Program-made: the position numbers and the translations under genes
Notes under the pieces: generated by a model
Seen by the model: the letters and a program-made list of their open reading frames with translations, nothing else
Databases searched by the model: none
Told to the model about the DNA's origin: nothing
Shown: piece after piece, positions 1 through 9,844 of the stretch
Layout of the letters: the number at the start of each line of letters is the position of its first letter
Position numbering within the stretch: the first letter of the stretch is position 1
Assembly: GCF_008033135.1 (NCBI RefSeq)
Contig: NZ_CP041335.1
Coordinates: 903,513-967,512 of the forward strand
Direction of reading: 5' to 3'
Origin: Chitinolyticbacter meiyuanensis
Lineage (GTDB): Bacteria; Pseudomonadota; Gammaproteobacteria; Burkholderiales; Chitinibacteraceae
DNA: 64,000 nt

Positions 1-924
<924 letters not shown>

Positions 925-993
925 GGTGGTCTCCATTGTGGGGCGCTGCGCGCTGGCAGCGCCCGGTCATTCTTGAAGCGGGTGGAAGCGTGT

Positions 994-1833
994 TTACTTG
1001 ACGGCGCCGGCGGTAATGCCGCGGATCAGCTGGCGCGAGAAGAACATGTACAGCACCAGCACCGGCAGCACGGCGAGCGAGAGCGAGGCGAGCACGGCGT
1101 TCCAGTCGGTCGCGTACTGGCCGATGAACTGCTGCACGCCCAGCGTGATGGTCTGCGTTTCCTCACCCGGGGCCAGGATCAGCGGGAACCACAGGTCGTT
1201 CCAGATCGGCACCATGGTGAACACGGCCACGGTGGCGACGGCCGGGCGGATCAGCGGCAGGATCACCTGGAAGAAGATCTTGAATTCGCCCACGCCGTCG
1301 CAGCGCGCGGCTTCCTTCAATTCCTTGGGGATCTGCTGCATGAATTCACTGAGGATCATGATCGCCAGCGGCAGTCCCTGCGCGATGTAGACCAGGATCA
1401 GCGCAGTCAGCGTGTTCACCAGCTCCAGCGATACCATGATCTTGAGGATGGACACGGTGCCCAAGCGGATCGGCACCATGATGCCGAAGGCGAACAGTGC
1501 CATCAGCCAGCGGTTGCCGCGGAACTTGTATTCCGACAGCGCCCAGGCTGCCATCGCGCCGAACAGCAGGATGAAGAACAGCGAGGTCACGGTGACGATC
1601 ATGCTGTTGCCGAAGAAGCTGAAGAAGTGCGCGTTCTTCATCGCTTTTTCGAAGCCGATCAGCGACCACGACTCGCTGTTGGGCAGCGCCAGCGGCGAAT
1701 CGAAGATCGAGGCGCGGTCCTTGAAGGCGTTGATCGCGATCAGCACGATGGGGAACAGCGCCATGATCGAGTAGCCGGCGAGGATCACGTGGGTGAACGT
1801 CGATCCGGCGAAGCGGGTTACCTTGTGTTGCAT
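994..1833 (-). CDS. Sugar ABC transporter permease (MalG-type)
   Basis: Inner-membrane permease subunit, 279 residues, of a CUT1 carbohydrate importer. The binding-protein-dependent transport signature is clear: an EAA loop (EAARCDGVGEF, then ILPLIRP) that contacts the ATPase. About six membrane helices are visible, and the C-terminus ends in a short basic stretch. The start MQHKVTRF at 1833 was preferred over an upstream in-frame ATG because it follows the stop of the preceding permease by 10 bp and has GGAG-like sequence before it. Pairs with the MalF-like permease upstream to form the pore. Confidence 0.92.
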   Translation of the reverse strand: MQHKVTRFAGSTFTHVILAGYSIMALFPIVLIAINAFKDRASIFDSPLALPNSESWSLIGFEKAMKNAHFFSFFGNSMIVTVTSLFFILLFGAMAAWALSEYKFRGNRWLMALFAFGIMVPIRLGTVSILKIMVSLELVNTLTALILVYIAQGLPLAIMILSEFMQQIPKELKEAARCDGVGEFKIFFQVILPLIRPAVATVAVFTMVPIWNDLWFPLILAPGEETQTITLGVQQFIGQYATDWNAVLASLSLAVLPVLVLYMFFSRQLIRGITAGAVK

Positions 1834-1843
1834 GGCCGGCTCC

Positions 1844-2758
1844 TCAGAAGCTGAAGCGCTGCAGCTTGCGCTGCACGAAGAAGAAGTACACGCCGACGCC
1901 CGCAAGGATCACCAGGAACATCAGCGTGGCCACTGCGGCGCCGAGCGTCGCGCTGCCCAACTGGCTCTGGTAGCCGAAGAAGGCGCGGTAGAAATAGGTG
2001 CCGAGGATGTCGGTGCTGTAGTTGGGGCCGGCGAGTGCACCCTTCACCGAGTAAATCAGGTCGAAGGCATTGAAGTTGCCGACGAAGGTGAGGATGGTGA
2101 CGAGGCCCAGCGTGGGCAGGATCAGCGGCACGCGGATGGTCCAGAAGATGCGCCAGGCCGAAGCGCCTTCCACCACGGCGGCTTCGATGATCTCGTCCGG
2201 GATCGCGATCAGCGCGGCGTAGATCAGCATCATCGGGATACCGACGAACTGCCACACCGACATCATCGACAGCGTGTAGAGCGCGGTTTCCTCCTGGCCG
2301 AGCCACGGCTGGAACCAGTCGGCGAGGCCAACATAGCCGAGCAGCGTTTCGGAAACGCCCCACAGCGGCGACAGGATCAGCTGCCAGATGAAGCCGATGA
2401 TCACCACCGACAGCAGCGTCGGCAGGAACAGCACGGTCTGGTAGACCTTGGCACCACGCACGCCGCGCATGCTCAAGAGGGCAGCGAGCAGCAGGCCGAT
2501 CGGGTTCTGGATCAGCATGTGCACGAGGAAGAACTTCAAGTTGTTCCCCATGGCGTTCCAGAAGCCTTCGGACCAGTGCGGGTCGAACATCAGCATCTTG
2601 TAGTTGGCGAGCCAGGCGAAATGCTGGCTGCCGGTGTCGCTCGTCACGTAAAAGCCGAGCCGCAGCGTGTCGATCAGCGGCCATGCGCTGAACACGACAT
2701 AGATCAGCAATGCCGGGGCGAGGAAGACCACGATATGCCAAGGCAACGGCTTTTTCAT
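1844..2758 (-). CDS. Sugar ABC transporter permease (MalF-type)
   Basis: First permease of the importer, 304 residues starting MKKPLPWHIV. It has an N-terminal membrane helix, about six helices in total, and the EAA loop EAAVVEGASAWRIFW followed by IRVPLILPT, typical of CUT1 permeases (MalF/UgpA/LacF group, short form without a large periplasmic loop). It lies 209 bp downstream of the binding-protein gene, from which it is separated by a terminator-like hairpin, and 10 bp upstream of the second permease. The substrate is probably an oligosaccharide or polyol; in a chitin-degrading organism a chitooligosaccharide is plausible but not shown. Confidence 0.92.
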   Translation of the reverse strand: MKKPLPWHIVVFLAPALLIYVVFSAWPLIDTLRLGFYVTSDTGSQHFAWLANYKMLMFDPHWSEGFWNAMGNNLKFFLVHMLIQNPIGLLLAALLSMRGVRGAKVYQTVLFLPTLLSVVIIGFIWQLILSPLWGVSETLLGYVGLADWFQPWLGQEETALYTLSMMSVWQFVGIPMMLIYAALIAIPDEIIEAAVVEGASAWRIFWTIRVPLILPTLGLVTILTFVGNFNAFDLIYSVKGALAGPNYSTDILGTYFYRAFFGYQSQLGSATLGAAVATLMFLVILAGVGVYFFFVQRKLQRFSF

Positions 2759-2819
2759 GGCAGGTACTCCGAATTCATGGTGCGATGGTTATCAGGCTAG
2801 AAGCCCACGTCGCAACAGG

Positions 2820-2852
2820 CAAAAAAAGGGCCGGCGGCTGGGCCGCCGGCCA
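2820..2852 (-). terminator. Intercistronic terminator-like hairpin between binding protein and permeases
   Basis: A perfect 10-bp GC stem, GGCCGGCGGC/GCCGCCGGCC with a 3-nt loop (2829-2851), is followed on the minus strand by seven U (plus-strand A-run 2821-2827). It lies downstream of the binding-protein stop and before the permeases, so it probably stops or stabilises most transcripts after the binding protein and lowers permease expression, a common arrangement in ABC operons. Confidence 0.8.
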
Positions 2853-2967
2853 AGACGAGTTGAATGGAGAGGAAGACCCATTCGATGCGCCGTGACGCCG
2901 CGCTCCAGTACGCGACATCATTGCTCGGTAGGCGGCAGCGCCGCGGGGCGCTGCCGCATGCGGCCGA

Positions 2968-4212
2968 TTACTTGGCCGGCTTGTACCACTTGGAGAAGCC
3001 GTTCTGGATGCGGTCGGCGGCTGCCTTCGGCGTCATCTTGCCGTTCAGCACGGCCGAGTTGACGGTCCAGAGTTCGGTTTCCATGTTCGGCTCGCCACGG
3101 TTCAGGATCTGGGCGTTCAGGCGGATGGTCGAGCCGCAGGTCTTGCGCCAGTCGATCATCTGCTTGGCCACCGGGTCCTTCACGGCGATCAGGTGGTTGG
3201 ACAGCGAGAAGAAGCCGGTCACCTTGTTGGTGTAGAGATCGGCGAATTCCTGGCTACCCACCCATTCCAGGAATTTCTGCGCGTCGGCCTTGTTCTTGGA
3301 CTTGCTGTTCACGCCCAGACCGATGTCGGTGTGGTCGGAGATGTAGCACTTGTCACCGGCCTTGGCGACCGGGGGCGGGAAGGCGCCGAAGTCCACGCCT
3401 TGCTGGTTGTAGTAGCCGATGTCCCACGAACCGGCGGCAACCATGGCGGCGCGGCCCGAAGCGAACAGGTTCTGGGTGTCGCCGTAGGTCTGGGCGCTGT
3501 AGCCCTTGGCCAGGTACGGGCCCCACTTGCTCATTTCTTCCCAGGCTGCGACGAATTGCGGATCGGTGAACTTGGCCTTGCCGGCGATCAGCGCCTTGCG
3601 GCCTTCCTCACCCTTCCAGAAATTGGGGCCGATGCCGGTGAACACGATCTGGCTCGATTCCCACTGGTCGGCGGTACCCAGGGCGATCGGGGTCTTGCCG
3701 GCCTTCTTCACGGCCTCGGAAACCTTGTGCAGCTCGTCGATGGTTTTCGGCGGTTGCAGGTTCAGGTCCTTGAAGATCTTCTTGTTGTAGAAGAAGCCAT
3801 GGATCACCGACGCCATCGGCATGCAGAAGGTATCCTTGCCGTCGTCGGTCTGCCACGCCACCTTGGCCGAGGCCGGGAAGTTCTGCATGCCACCCTTGCC
3901 GTCGAGCTTGTCGAGGTTGCCCTTCTTGTAGAGGTCGAGCGACTTGTCGAACGGGCGGCAGGTGATCAGGTCGCCTGCGGTGCCACCGTTCAGGCGGGCT
4001 TGCAGGGCGGAGTCGTATTCGGTCGGAGCGGTCGGCGAGAATTTCACCTGGATGCCCGGGTTCTTCTTCTGGAACGCGGGGATCAGCACGTCTTCCCACA
4101 GGCCCTTGTCGTCGACGCGCCACGATTCGATGGTCAGCGTGCCTGCCTGGGCGGCACCGGCTGCGAGCATGGCGGCGATCAGGGCGCCTTGGGTCAAGCG
4201 AATGTTCTTCAT
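2968..4212 (-). CDS. Sugar ABC transporter substrate-binding protein
   Basis: Periplasmic extracellular solute-binding protein family 1, 414 residues. It delivers the sugar to the permeases encoded downstream. Start MKNIRLTQ at 4212 is preceded by GGAGATA at a good distance; a classical signal peptide ends near AAQAG (about residue 22). The mature part begins TLTIESWRVDD and has family features: a region GGTAGDLITCRP, the segment PMASVIHGFFYNKKIF and FASGRAAMVAAGSWDIG. Cys residues in the mature protein suggest a disulfide. First gene of the transporter operon, divergent from a second binding protein and a two-component system that may control it. Confidence 0.92.
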   Translation of the reverse strand: MKNIRLTQGALIAAMLAAGAAQAGTLTIESWRVDDKGLWEDVLIPAFQKKNPGIQVKFSPTAPTEYDSALQARLNGGTAGDLITCRPFDKSLDLYKKGNLDKLDGKGGMQNFPASAKVAWQTDDGKDTFCMPMASVIHGFFYNKKIFKDLNLQPPKTIDELHKVSEAVKKAGKTPIALGTADQWESSQIVFTGIGPNFWKGEEGRKALIAGKAKFTDPQFVAAWEEMSKWGPYLAKGYSAQTYGDTQNLFASGRAAMVAAGSWDIGYYNQQGVDFGAFPPPVAKAGDKCYISDHTDIGLGVNSKSKNKADAQKFLEWVGSQEFADLYTNKVTGFFSLSNHLIAVKDPVAKQMIDWRKTCGSTIRLNAQILNRGEPNMETELWTVNSAVLNGKMTPKAAADRIQNGFSKWYKPAK

Positions 4213-4645
4213 TTCAGGGTATCTCCTCAGATCCTGTAAAAGCCCGCGGATCAATGCGGGACGATGCAACTTAGCACCCGGGTTTTCGTGACGCCATGCG
4301 GCGTATCATTAGCTGCTTATTGTTGTTAAGTGTTTGTTATTGAAGGTTTTTGTGTTTGGATTGCCAATGGGGTATGTTGCATTTCTTTACACGGTGCAGC
4401 CAGACGAATGGCAAGCACGGTGATGCCACTGGCGTTTGGCTGCGTTGCAAGGAACGGATAAAGCCGCACAAGTGCTGCGTTGACGGACCGTTCATGCAGG
4501 GTGGACGCCGTCTTGCAGCGACAAGTGGAAGATTTCCTCCCAGCACAATGCTGCGCAAGAAAATGCAAGGTAATGTTACAAATATGCCGGGATGATTACG
4601 CTATGCTCGGCGCCGCAACGGCGGGCAGGCGACAGGTTCAGAACA
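4213..4645. promoter_or_regulatory. Divergent control region between ABC operon and SBP-RR-HK operon
   Basis: 433 bp without a credible gene. The stretch 4305-4390 is strikingly AT-rich for this genome and has T-rich direct repeats (TTATTG, TTGTT) that could be response-regulator sites. For the minus operon a weak promoter is possible (TTAACA, 15 bp, TGATAC, around 4300-4330), with the small dyad ACGCC-ATGC-GGCGT (4291-4304) just downstream and CCCGC/GCGGG (4243-4260) in the leader. For the plus operon only weak elements are seen near 4573-4600 (GTTACA, 16 bp, TACGCT). All promoter calls are by eye. Confidence 0.45.
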
Positions 4646-5941
4646 ATGCATGCGATGGGGAGGGCGGGGCAGTGGCTGTGGCGTATGGGCGCCGGGCTGC
4701 TGTGCCTGCTGTGGATCACGACGGCTTCGGCCGCGCAGACGCTCGACGTGCTGCATTGGTGGACCTCGCTCAGCGAGCGTCAGGCCGCCAATACGCTCGC
4801 GGGTGCGCTGCAGGACGAAGGCATCGTCTGGCGTGACGCCGCCATCCCCGGCGGCGCCGGCATCGGTGCCTTCAAGGTGCTGAAGAGCCGCGTGCTGTCC
4901 GGCCGAGCGCCGGATGTGGCGCAGCTGATCGGCCCTACGCTCGACGACTGGGGCGAGCTTGGCCTGCTGCTGGAGCTCGACGATGTGGCGATGGATGAGG
5001 GCTGGTCGGCGGCCTTCTTCCCCACCATTGCCGCGCTGGTGCGGGTGCAAGGGCATACGGTGGCAGTGCCGGTGGGCCTGCACCGGATCAACACCCTGTA
5101 TTACCAGCCCAAGCTGTTTGTCGAGCAAGGCCTGCGCCCGCCGCGCAACTGGGCCGAGTTCGAGCGGGTGGCTGCGCGGCTGCAGCGCGCCGGCATCACG
5201 CCGCTGGCCCAGAGCAGCGAGCCGTGGCAGGTGGCGACGTTGTTCGAAACCCTGCTGCTGGCGGAGACCGGTGCCGCCTATTACAAGCAGCTGCTGCAAC
5301 TGCGCCGCCCGGACGACTGGTTCGATCCACGGGTATTCCGTGCTTTGGAGCGCCTGCGCAGCCTCAAGCGCTGGATGGCGCAACCGGTGCCGCAGCGTGG
5401 CTGGGAGGAAGTGGCGCGCAGCTTTGCCCGCGGCGATGCCGCGATGTGGATCATGGGCGATTGGGCGCGGGGGGAACTCTTGAGCCTGGGGCTTGATGTC
5501 GACCGCGAGTTCGCTTGCATCGCGGTGCCCGGCACCGGCGGTGCGCATCTTTACAGCGTCGACACCTTTGCCATGATGGCGGGCGGCTACGGCAAGCAGC
5601 GCGAGCAGGAAACGATGGCGCGCAGCTTGGCGAGCGTGCCGCTGCAACTGGCTTACAATCGCATCAAAGGCTCGGTGCCGGTGCGGCGCGACATCGACCC
5701 GGCCGCGCTCGACAGCTGCGGCCGCGATTCCTGGCAGACGTTCAGCCGTGGCGCAGCGGTACAGGCGCCGAGCATCGTCCACCGCATGGCGACCGATGAA
5801 GCGATGAAGGATGCCATCATCGCCCAGATCTACCGTTACTTTACCGATGACCAAGTGGCGGCGACCGAAGTACAACGCCGGCTCGCCACCATCATGCGCG
5901 CCCTGCAGAACGATACAGGCGTGCGGAGAACGCCGCGATGA
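4646..5941 (+). CDS. Periplasmic sugar-binding protein, probable sensor component of the adjacent two-component system
   Basis: Solute-binding protein family 1, 431 residues. Start taken at ATG 4646 (another ATG at 4655 and one at 4592 are possible; no strong ribosome site decides). Signal peptide GLLCLLWITTASAAQT, then mature LDVLHWWTSLSER. Other family features: APDVAQLIGPTLDDWG, VGLHRINTLYY, FARGDAAMWIMGDWA. The stop overlaps the response-regulator start by 4 bp (ATGA), so it is translated together with a two-component system rather than with permeases. I infer that, once loaded with sugar, it signals to the kinase; it could alternatively be a second donor for the divergent transporter. 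Confidence 0.85.
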   Translation: MHAMGRAGQWLWRMGAGLLCLLWITTASAAQTLDVLHWWTSLSERQAANTLAGALQDEGIVWRDAAIPGGAGIGAFKVLKSRVLSGRAPDVAQLIGPTLDDWGELGLLLELDDVAMDEGWSAAFFPTIAALVRVQGHTVAVPVGLHRINTLYYQPKLFVEQGLRPPRNWAEFERVAARLQRAGITPLAQSSEPWQVATLFETLLLAETGAAYYKQLLQLRRPDDWFDPRVFRALERLRSLKRWMAQPVPQRGWEEVARSFARGDAAMWIMGDWARGELLSLGLDVDREFACIAVPGTGGAHLYSVDTFAMMAGGYGKQREQETMARSLASVPLQLAYNRIKGSVPVRRDIDPAALDSCGRDSWQTFSRGAAVQAPSIVHRMATDEAMKDAIIAQIYRYFTDDQVAATEVQRRLATIMRALQNDTGVRRTPR

Positions 5942-6651
5942 ACCGCAAGATCCTGATCGTCGACGACGACCAGAAGACCCGCACCCTGCTCAAGGCCTAT
6001 CTGGAAAAGAACCAGTTCGAGGTGCGCCTGGCGCAGGACGGCGCCAGCTTCATGCAGGAGTTCGAGCGCTATCGCGACGAGCTCTCGCTGATCATCCTCG
6101 ACGTGATGCTGCCCGATACCGATGGCTTCCAGCTCTGCGCCTACATCCGCAAGCGCTCACAGCTCCCCATCATCATGCTGACCGCGAGCGCGGACGACAC
6201 CGACAAGATCGTCGGCTTGGAGATGGGCGCTGACGACTATCTGGGCAAGCCGTACAATCCGCGCGAACTGTTGGCGCGGATCAAGGCGATCCAGCGCCGC
6301 AGCGGCCTCGACAACGCCGCACCGCCACGCTATTTCCGCTTCGCGGGCTACGTGCTCGACGTGGTCGGGCGCACGCTGACCGACCCGGACGGCGTCGAGA
6401 TCAAGCTCACCGGCCTCGATTTCCAGCTGTTGAAGTACTTCGTCGAGCATCCGGGCGAGGTGCTTGATCGCAGCATCCTCGCCGAGGAGACGCGCGGGCG
6501 TGATCTGGGCCCGCTCGATCGCTCGCTCGACGTGCAGGTCAGCCGGCTGCGCCAGCGCTTGAACGACGACGGCCGCCAAGCGCAGCTGATCAAGACCGTG
6601 CGTGGCAGCGGCTACGTGTTCTCGGCCGAAGTCGCCGCCGAACGGGGCTGA
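5938..6651 (+). CDS. OmpR-family response regulator
   Basis: Transcription factor of 237 residues. N-terminal receiver with acidic pair DD (residues 9-11), phospho-acceptor Asp55 in LIILDVMLP, switch Thr in MLTAS and Lys104 in GKPYNPREL; C-terminal winged helix with the pattern RSLDVQVSRLRQRL and KTVRGSGYVF. Start overlaps the binding-protein stop, and the kinase begins right after its stop. Likely target: the divergent sugar transporter and this operon itself. It resembles sugar-uptake regulators of the GltR type, but the ligand is unknown. Confidence 0.93.
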   Translation: MNRKILIVDDDQKTRTLLKAYLEKNQFEVRLAQDGASFMQEFERYRDELSLIILDVMLPDTDGFQLCAYIRKRSQLPIIMLTASADDTDKIVGLEMGADDYLGKPYNPRELLARIKAIQRRSGLDNAAPPRYFRFAGYVLDVVGRTLTDPDGVEIKLTGLDFQLLKYFVEHPGEVLDRSILAEETRGRDLGPLDRSLDVQVSRLRQRLNDDGRQAQLIKTVRGSGYVFSAEVAAERG

Positions 6652-8097
6652 TTGCCGGTGCGCTGGTTGCCGCGTTCGCTGTGGGGACGGCTCACGCTGG
6701 TGATGCTGGCGGGCGTGCTCGTCACCCAGCTGATCGCCAACCTGATCTGGGCACAGCAGATCCGCGCCCAGGCCGAAGGCGAGGCCACGGCAGCGGCGCA
6801 GCATCTCGGGCGCTCGGCGGCGGCGGCGGTACGTTTCTTCAAAAGCCTGCCGGTGAACTACCGCCCGCTCCTGATCGAACAGCTGCGCGAAATGGGCGGC
6901 ACCCGCTTCTTCGTCAACACCAATGGTGGCGAGATCCCGGTGACGCCGATCGCGCCGACCGAGCTGTCGCAGGCGGTGCTGACGACGCTGGACGCCACGC
7001 TCAAGCGTGAATTGCCGCGCCTCGTCGACTACCGCATCGCCTTCGCCTCACCGCAGGACCTGCAGGTGGGCGACAACGGCGTGCTGCTGTCGGATCTGCC
7101 GGACGACTGGGTGCAGCACACGCTGATCGTCAAGCCGCGCCCGGCGCCGATCCTGGTGATCCAGGCCGAGCTCGCTGCCGGCGAGTGGGTGTATCTGGCC
7201 GCGCTGATGCCCGATCCCTACTTCATGGACAGCGACAACCCGCTGACCGCCGACCGGCTGGCCTTGCAGCTCGCCACGCTGGTTTCGGTACTGTTGCTGT
7301 CCTTGCTGGTGGTGCGCTGGTTGACCCAGCCACTGGCCAAGCTGGCCGATGCGGCGCAGGCCTTCGGCCAGGGCGGGCTGACCGAGGCGGTGCCCGAGGA
7401 GGGCAGTCGCGAGTTCGTCGCCACGGCGCGCGCGTTCAACGCGATGCAGGATCGCATCCAGCGCTTCATCGACGACCGGGAGCGGCTGTTCTCGTCGATC
7501 TCGCATGATCTGCGCACGCCGATCACCCGGCTCAAGCTGCGTACCGAGCTGCTGGATGACGACGAGGCACGCCAGGAATTCCACGAGGATCTCGATGAGC
7601 TCGACGTGATGGTGAAGGGCGCGCTGCAAAGCGTGAAGGACACCGACATCCATGAGAACCGTACTGCCATGCGGCTCGACAGCCTGATCGAACGGCTGGT
7701 GGCCGATGCCAAGCTGGCGGGGCAGGAGGTGGCGTTCGCCGGTGGCGCGGTTACCGTCGAGGCCAAGCCGCTCGCGCTCAAGCGCGCCATCACCAACCTG
7801 ATCGACAACGCCGTCAAGTACGGCGGCCGTGCCGAAGTGTTGCTGTCCGAGGCCGGTGACACCGTCGAACTCACCATCCGCGACTATGGCCCCGGCGTGC
7901 CCGACGAGGTGCGCGATACGCTGTTCCAGCCCTATGTGCGGCTGGAACATGGCCGCCAGAGCAACAGCGGCGGCATGGGCCTGGGCCTCGGGATTGCCCG
8001 CAACATCATCCACGCCCACGGTGGCGAACTCTCCCTCGCCAATCACCCGGACGGCGGCCTCGTCGCCCGCCTGCTGCTACCCGGCCGTCACAGCTGA
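6652..8097 (+). CDS. Membrane sensor histidine kinase
   Basis: EnvZ-type kinase, 481 residues. Begins with TTG at 6652 directly after the regulator stop (GTG at 6658 is an alternative). TM1 about residues 13-33, a periplasmic domain of about 170 residues, TM2 203-224, HAMP 224-277, H-box SSISHDLRTP with His285, N-box NLIDNAVKYGG, G boxes DYGPGVP and GMGLGLGIA. The periplasmic domain is large enough to contact the sugar-binding protein encoded two genes upstream. Phosphorylates the neighbouring OmpR-type regulator by inference from operon structure. Confidence 0.93.
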   Translation: MPVRWLPRSLWGRLTLVMLAGVLVTQLIANLIWAQQIRAQAEGEATAAAQHLGRSAAAAVRFFKSLPVNYRPLLIEQLREMGGTRFFVNTNGGEIPVTPIAPTELSQAVLTTLDATLKRELPRLVDYRIAFASPQDLQVGDNGVLLSDLPDDWVQHTLIVKPRPAPILVIQAELAAGEWVYLAALMPDPYFMDSDNPLTADRLALQLATLVSVLLLSLLVVRWLTQPLAKLADAAQAFGQGGLTEAVPEEGSREFVATARAFNAMQDRIQRFIDDRERLFSSISHDLRTPITRLKLRTELLDDDEARQEFHEDLDELDVMVKGALQSVKDTDIHENRTAMRLDSLIERLVADAKLAGQEVAFAGGAVTVEAKPLALKRAITNLIDNAVKYGGRAEVLLSEAGDTVELTIRDYGPGVPDEVRDTLFQPYVRLEHGRQSNSGGMGLGLGIARNIIHAHGGELSLANHPDGGLVARLLLPGRHS

Positions 8098-8141
8098 TCC
8101 CGCTGTCTTGTTGCGTGCTTGCTGCACCGCGATGGCGCGTA

Positions 8142-8175
8142 TTGCCGTCAAATATTAGTGCGTGTTTATATTTGA
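8142..8175 (+). promoter_or_regulatory. Putative promoter overlapped by an AT-rich palindrome before the chemotaxis operon
   Basis: TTGCCG (8142-8147), then 17-18 bp, then TTTATA/TTATAT (8165-8171) resembles a sigma-70 promoter. It is overlapped by a perfect inverted repeat TCAAATAT (8148-8155), 12 bp, ATATTTGA (8168-8175). The repeat is AT-rich, so it is not a terminator for the kinase gene; a dimeric regulator site is more likely. It lies 145 bp before the first receptor gene. Confidence 0.5.
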
Positions 8176-8319
8176 TCGGCATGGCCATGCCGAAGCATTC
8201 TCGCTGTCGTGCACCGCTGAAAAAGCCTGTGAATTCTGCCGAACGGGACTAAGGTGAAAGCGGGCCTGCGGGCCCATACCAGTGCCGGTCTCCGCTTATC
8301 TCTAGATGCTGACAAATCC

Positions 8320-9414
8320 ATGCGTATCCCCTCCCTGGTCCTCGCCCTGGTTCAACTCGTCGTCTTCCTGTTACTGGCATCCGTGTGGTGGTGGGGGCTG
8401 ATCGCCGGCCTGCTGTTCGGCGGCGCATTGCTATGGCTGACACGGCCTGAACCCGCTGCTGTCGTCGAGCCGAACCGCTACGAGCCGGCGCGGCCGGAAG
8501 TACCGGTGACGGCGCCACTGGCGGACCTCGTCGAAGGCGTGTTGCCGCTGTGGCACCGCCATGTCGGCCTTGCCCGCAGCCAGACCCAGGATGCCATCGA
8601 CAATCTGGCCATGCGCTTTGCCGGCATCAACCAGCGTTTGTCCGGCACCGTCGCGCTGGCTGGCGGTGGGCAGAGTGGCGAGGTGATGGACGTGATCCAC
8701 GACGCCGAGGGCATGCTGGGCCGCATCGTCGACGCGCTGGAGCAGGTGCTGGCGGCACGCGAGGCGCTGCTCAAGGAGATCGAGGGCCTGGGGCAGTTCA
8801 ACGACGAACTCAAGCGCATGGCGAGCGATGTGGCCGAGATTGCCGGCCAGACCAACCTGCTGGCGCTGAACGCGGCCATCGAAGCGGCCCGTGCCGGCGA
8901 GGCCGGTCGTGGTTTTGCCGTGGTGGCGGACGAGGTGCGCAAGCTTTCCAATATGTCGGGCGAGACCGGCAAGCGCATCCGCAGCAAGGTGGATTCGATC
9001 AACCAGACCATCGGTGGCGCGCTGGCCACCGCGCAACGGCTGTCGGCCGACGAGGTCTCGATGATCGGCGAATCGAAGAACGTGGTCGGCCAGGTGCTGG
9101 GCCGCTTCCAGCAGGCGGCCGAGCACCTGTCGAGCACCGTGGCCCAGCTCGAGGGTGAGAGCCGCGCGGTCGAGCAGGAGGTGCAGGACGTATTGGTCAA
9201 CCTGCAGTTCCAGGACCGGGTCAGCCAGATTCTCGATCATGTGCAGCGCGACATGGACAAGCTCAATACCTTCGTCGCCGGGCGCGGCACGCTGCCGGCG
9301 CGCGAACAGTGGCTTGCCGAGCTCGAACGCACCTACACCACCATGGAGCAACGCCAGGCGCATGGCGGCCGGCAGAACGCCAACGTGGCGAGCTCGCAGG
9401 TCGATTTCTTCTGA
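8320..9414 (+). CDS. Methyl-accepting chemotaxis protein without periplasmic sensor domain
   Basis: Chemoreceptor, 364 residues from ATG 8320 (a GTG at 8254 would add 22 residues; neither has a strong ribosome site). Two closely spaced membrane helices (residues about 3-41, with a tight WWWG turn) and no extracellular domain, so it should sense something inside the cell or membrane. The signalling hairpin tip is well conserved: [20 protein letters not shown], then [14 protein letters not shown]. The C-terminal half carries [11 protein letters not shown], seen in this MCP subclass. First gene of the chemotaxis operon. Confidence 0.88.
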   Translation: MRIPSLVLALVQLVVFLLLASVWWWGLIAGLLFGGALLWLTRPEPAAVVEPNRYEPARPEVPVTAPLADLVEGVLPLWHRHVGLARSQTQDAIDNLAMRFAGINQRLSGTVALAGGGQSGEVMDVIHDAEGMLGRIVDALEQVLAAREALLKEIEGLGQFNDELKRMASDVAEIAGQTNLLALNAAIEAARAGEAGRGFAVVADEVRKLSNMSGETGKRIRSKVDSINQTIGGALATAQRLSADEVSMIGESKNVVGQVLGRFQQAAEHLSSTVAQLEGESRAVEQEVQDVLVNLQFQDRVSQILDHVQRDMDKLNTFVAGRGTLPAREQWLAELERTYTTMEQRQAHGGRQNANVASSQVDFF

Positions 9415-9455
9415 GCCTTTTCCCGTTTTCCGGTTATTTCTCGCAAGGGTAATTC

Positions 9456-9824
9456 ATGAGCAAGACCATTTTGATCGTCGACGATTCGTTCAGCCTGCGC
9501 CAGACCGTGGGCATCGCCCTAAAGGGCGCCGGATACGAGGTGGTCGAGGCCAGCGACGGCCGCGATGCACTCGGCAAGCTCGACGGCCGCAAGTACAACC
9601 TGATCATCTCGGACGTGAACATGCCCAACATGGACGGCCTGTCGTTCGTGAAGGCCGCCAAGCAACTGCCCAACTACAAGTTCACGCCCATCATCATGCT
9701 GACCACCGAGGGCGACGAGACCAAGAAGCAGGAAGGCAAGGCCGCCGGCGTGCGCGCCTGGGTGCTGAAGCCGTTCCAGCCGCCGGTGCTGCTCGACGCC
9801 GTCGCCAAGCTGGTCCTGCCCTGA
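9456..9824 (+). CDS. cheY: CheY-like single-domain response regulator
   Basis: Stand-alone receiver, 122 residues: acid pair Asp9/Asp10, phospho-acceptor Asp53 in LIISDVNMPNMDG, Thr in MLTTEG, Lys105 in VLKPF. It should take phosphate from CheA, encoded two genes downstream, and either act on a motility output or serve as a phosphate sink. Ribosome site AGGG lies 7-8 bp before the ATG. Position at the head of the che genes is typical. Confidence 0.93.
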   Translation: MSKTILIVDDSFSLRQTVGIALKGAGYEVVEASDGRDALGKLDGRKYNLIISDVNMPNMDGLSFVKAAKQLPNYKFTPIIMLTTEGDETKKQEGKAAGVRAWVLKPFQPPVLLDAVAKLVLP

Positions 9825-9844
9825 ACCCCAAGCCGGGAGCCGCC

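Noticed and set aside
8148..8175. The TCAAATAT/ATATTTGA dyad as a terminator of the kinase gene
   Set aside because: The stem is all A/T apart from one G/C pair per arm and has a 12-bp loop without a T-run, so it would be too weak to terminate.
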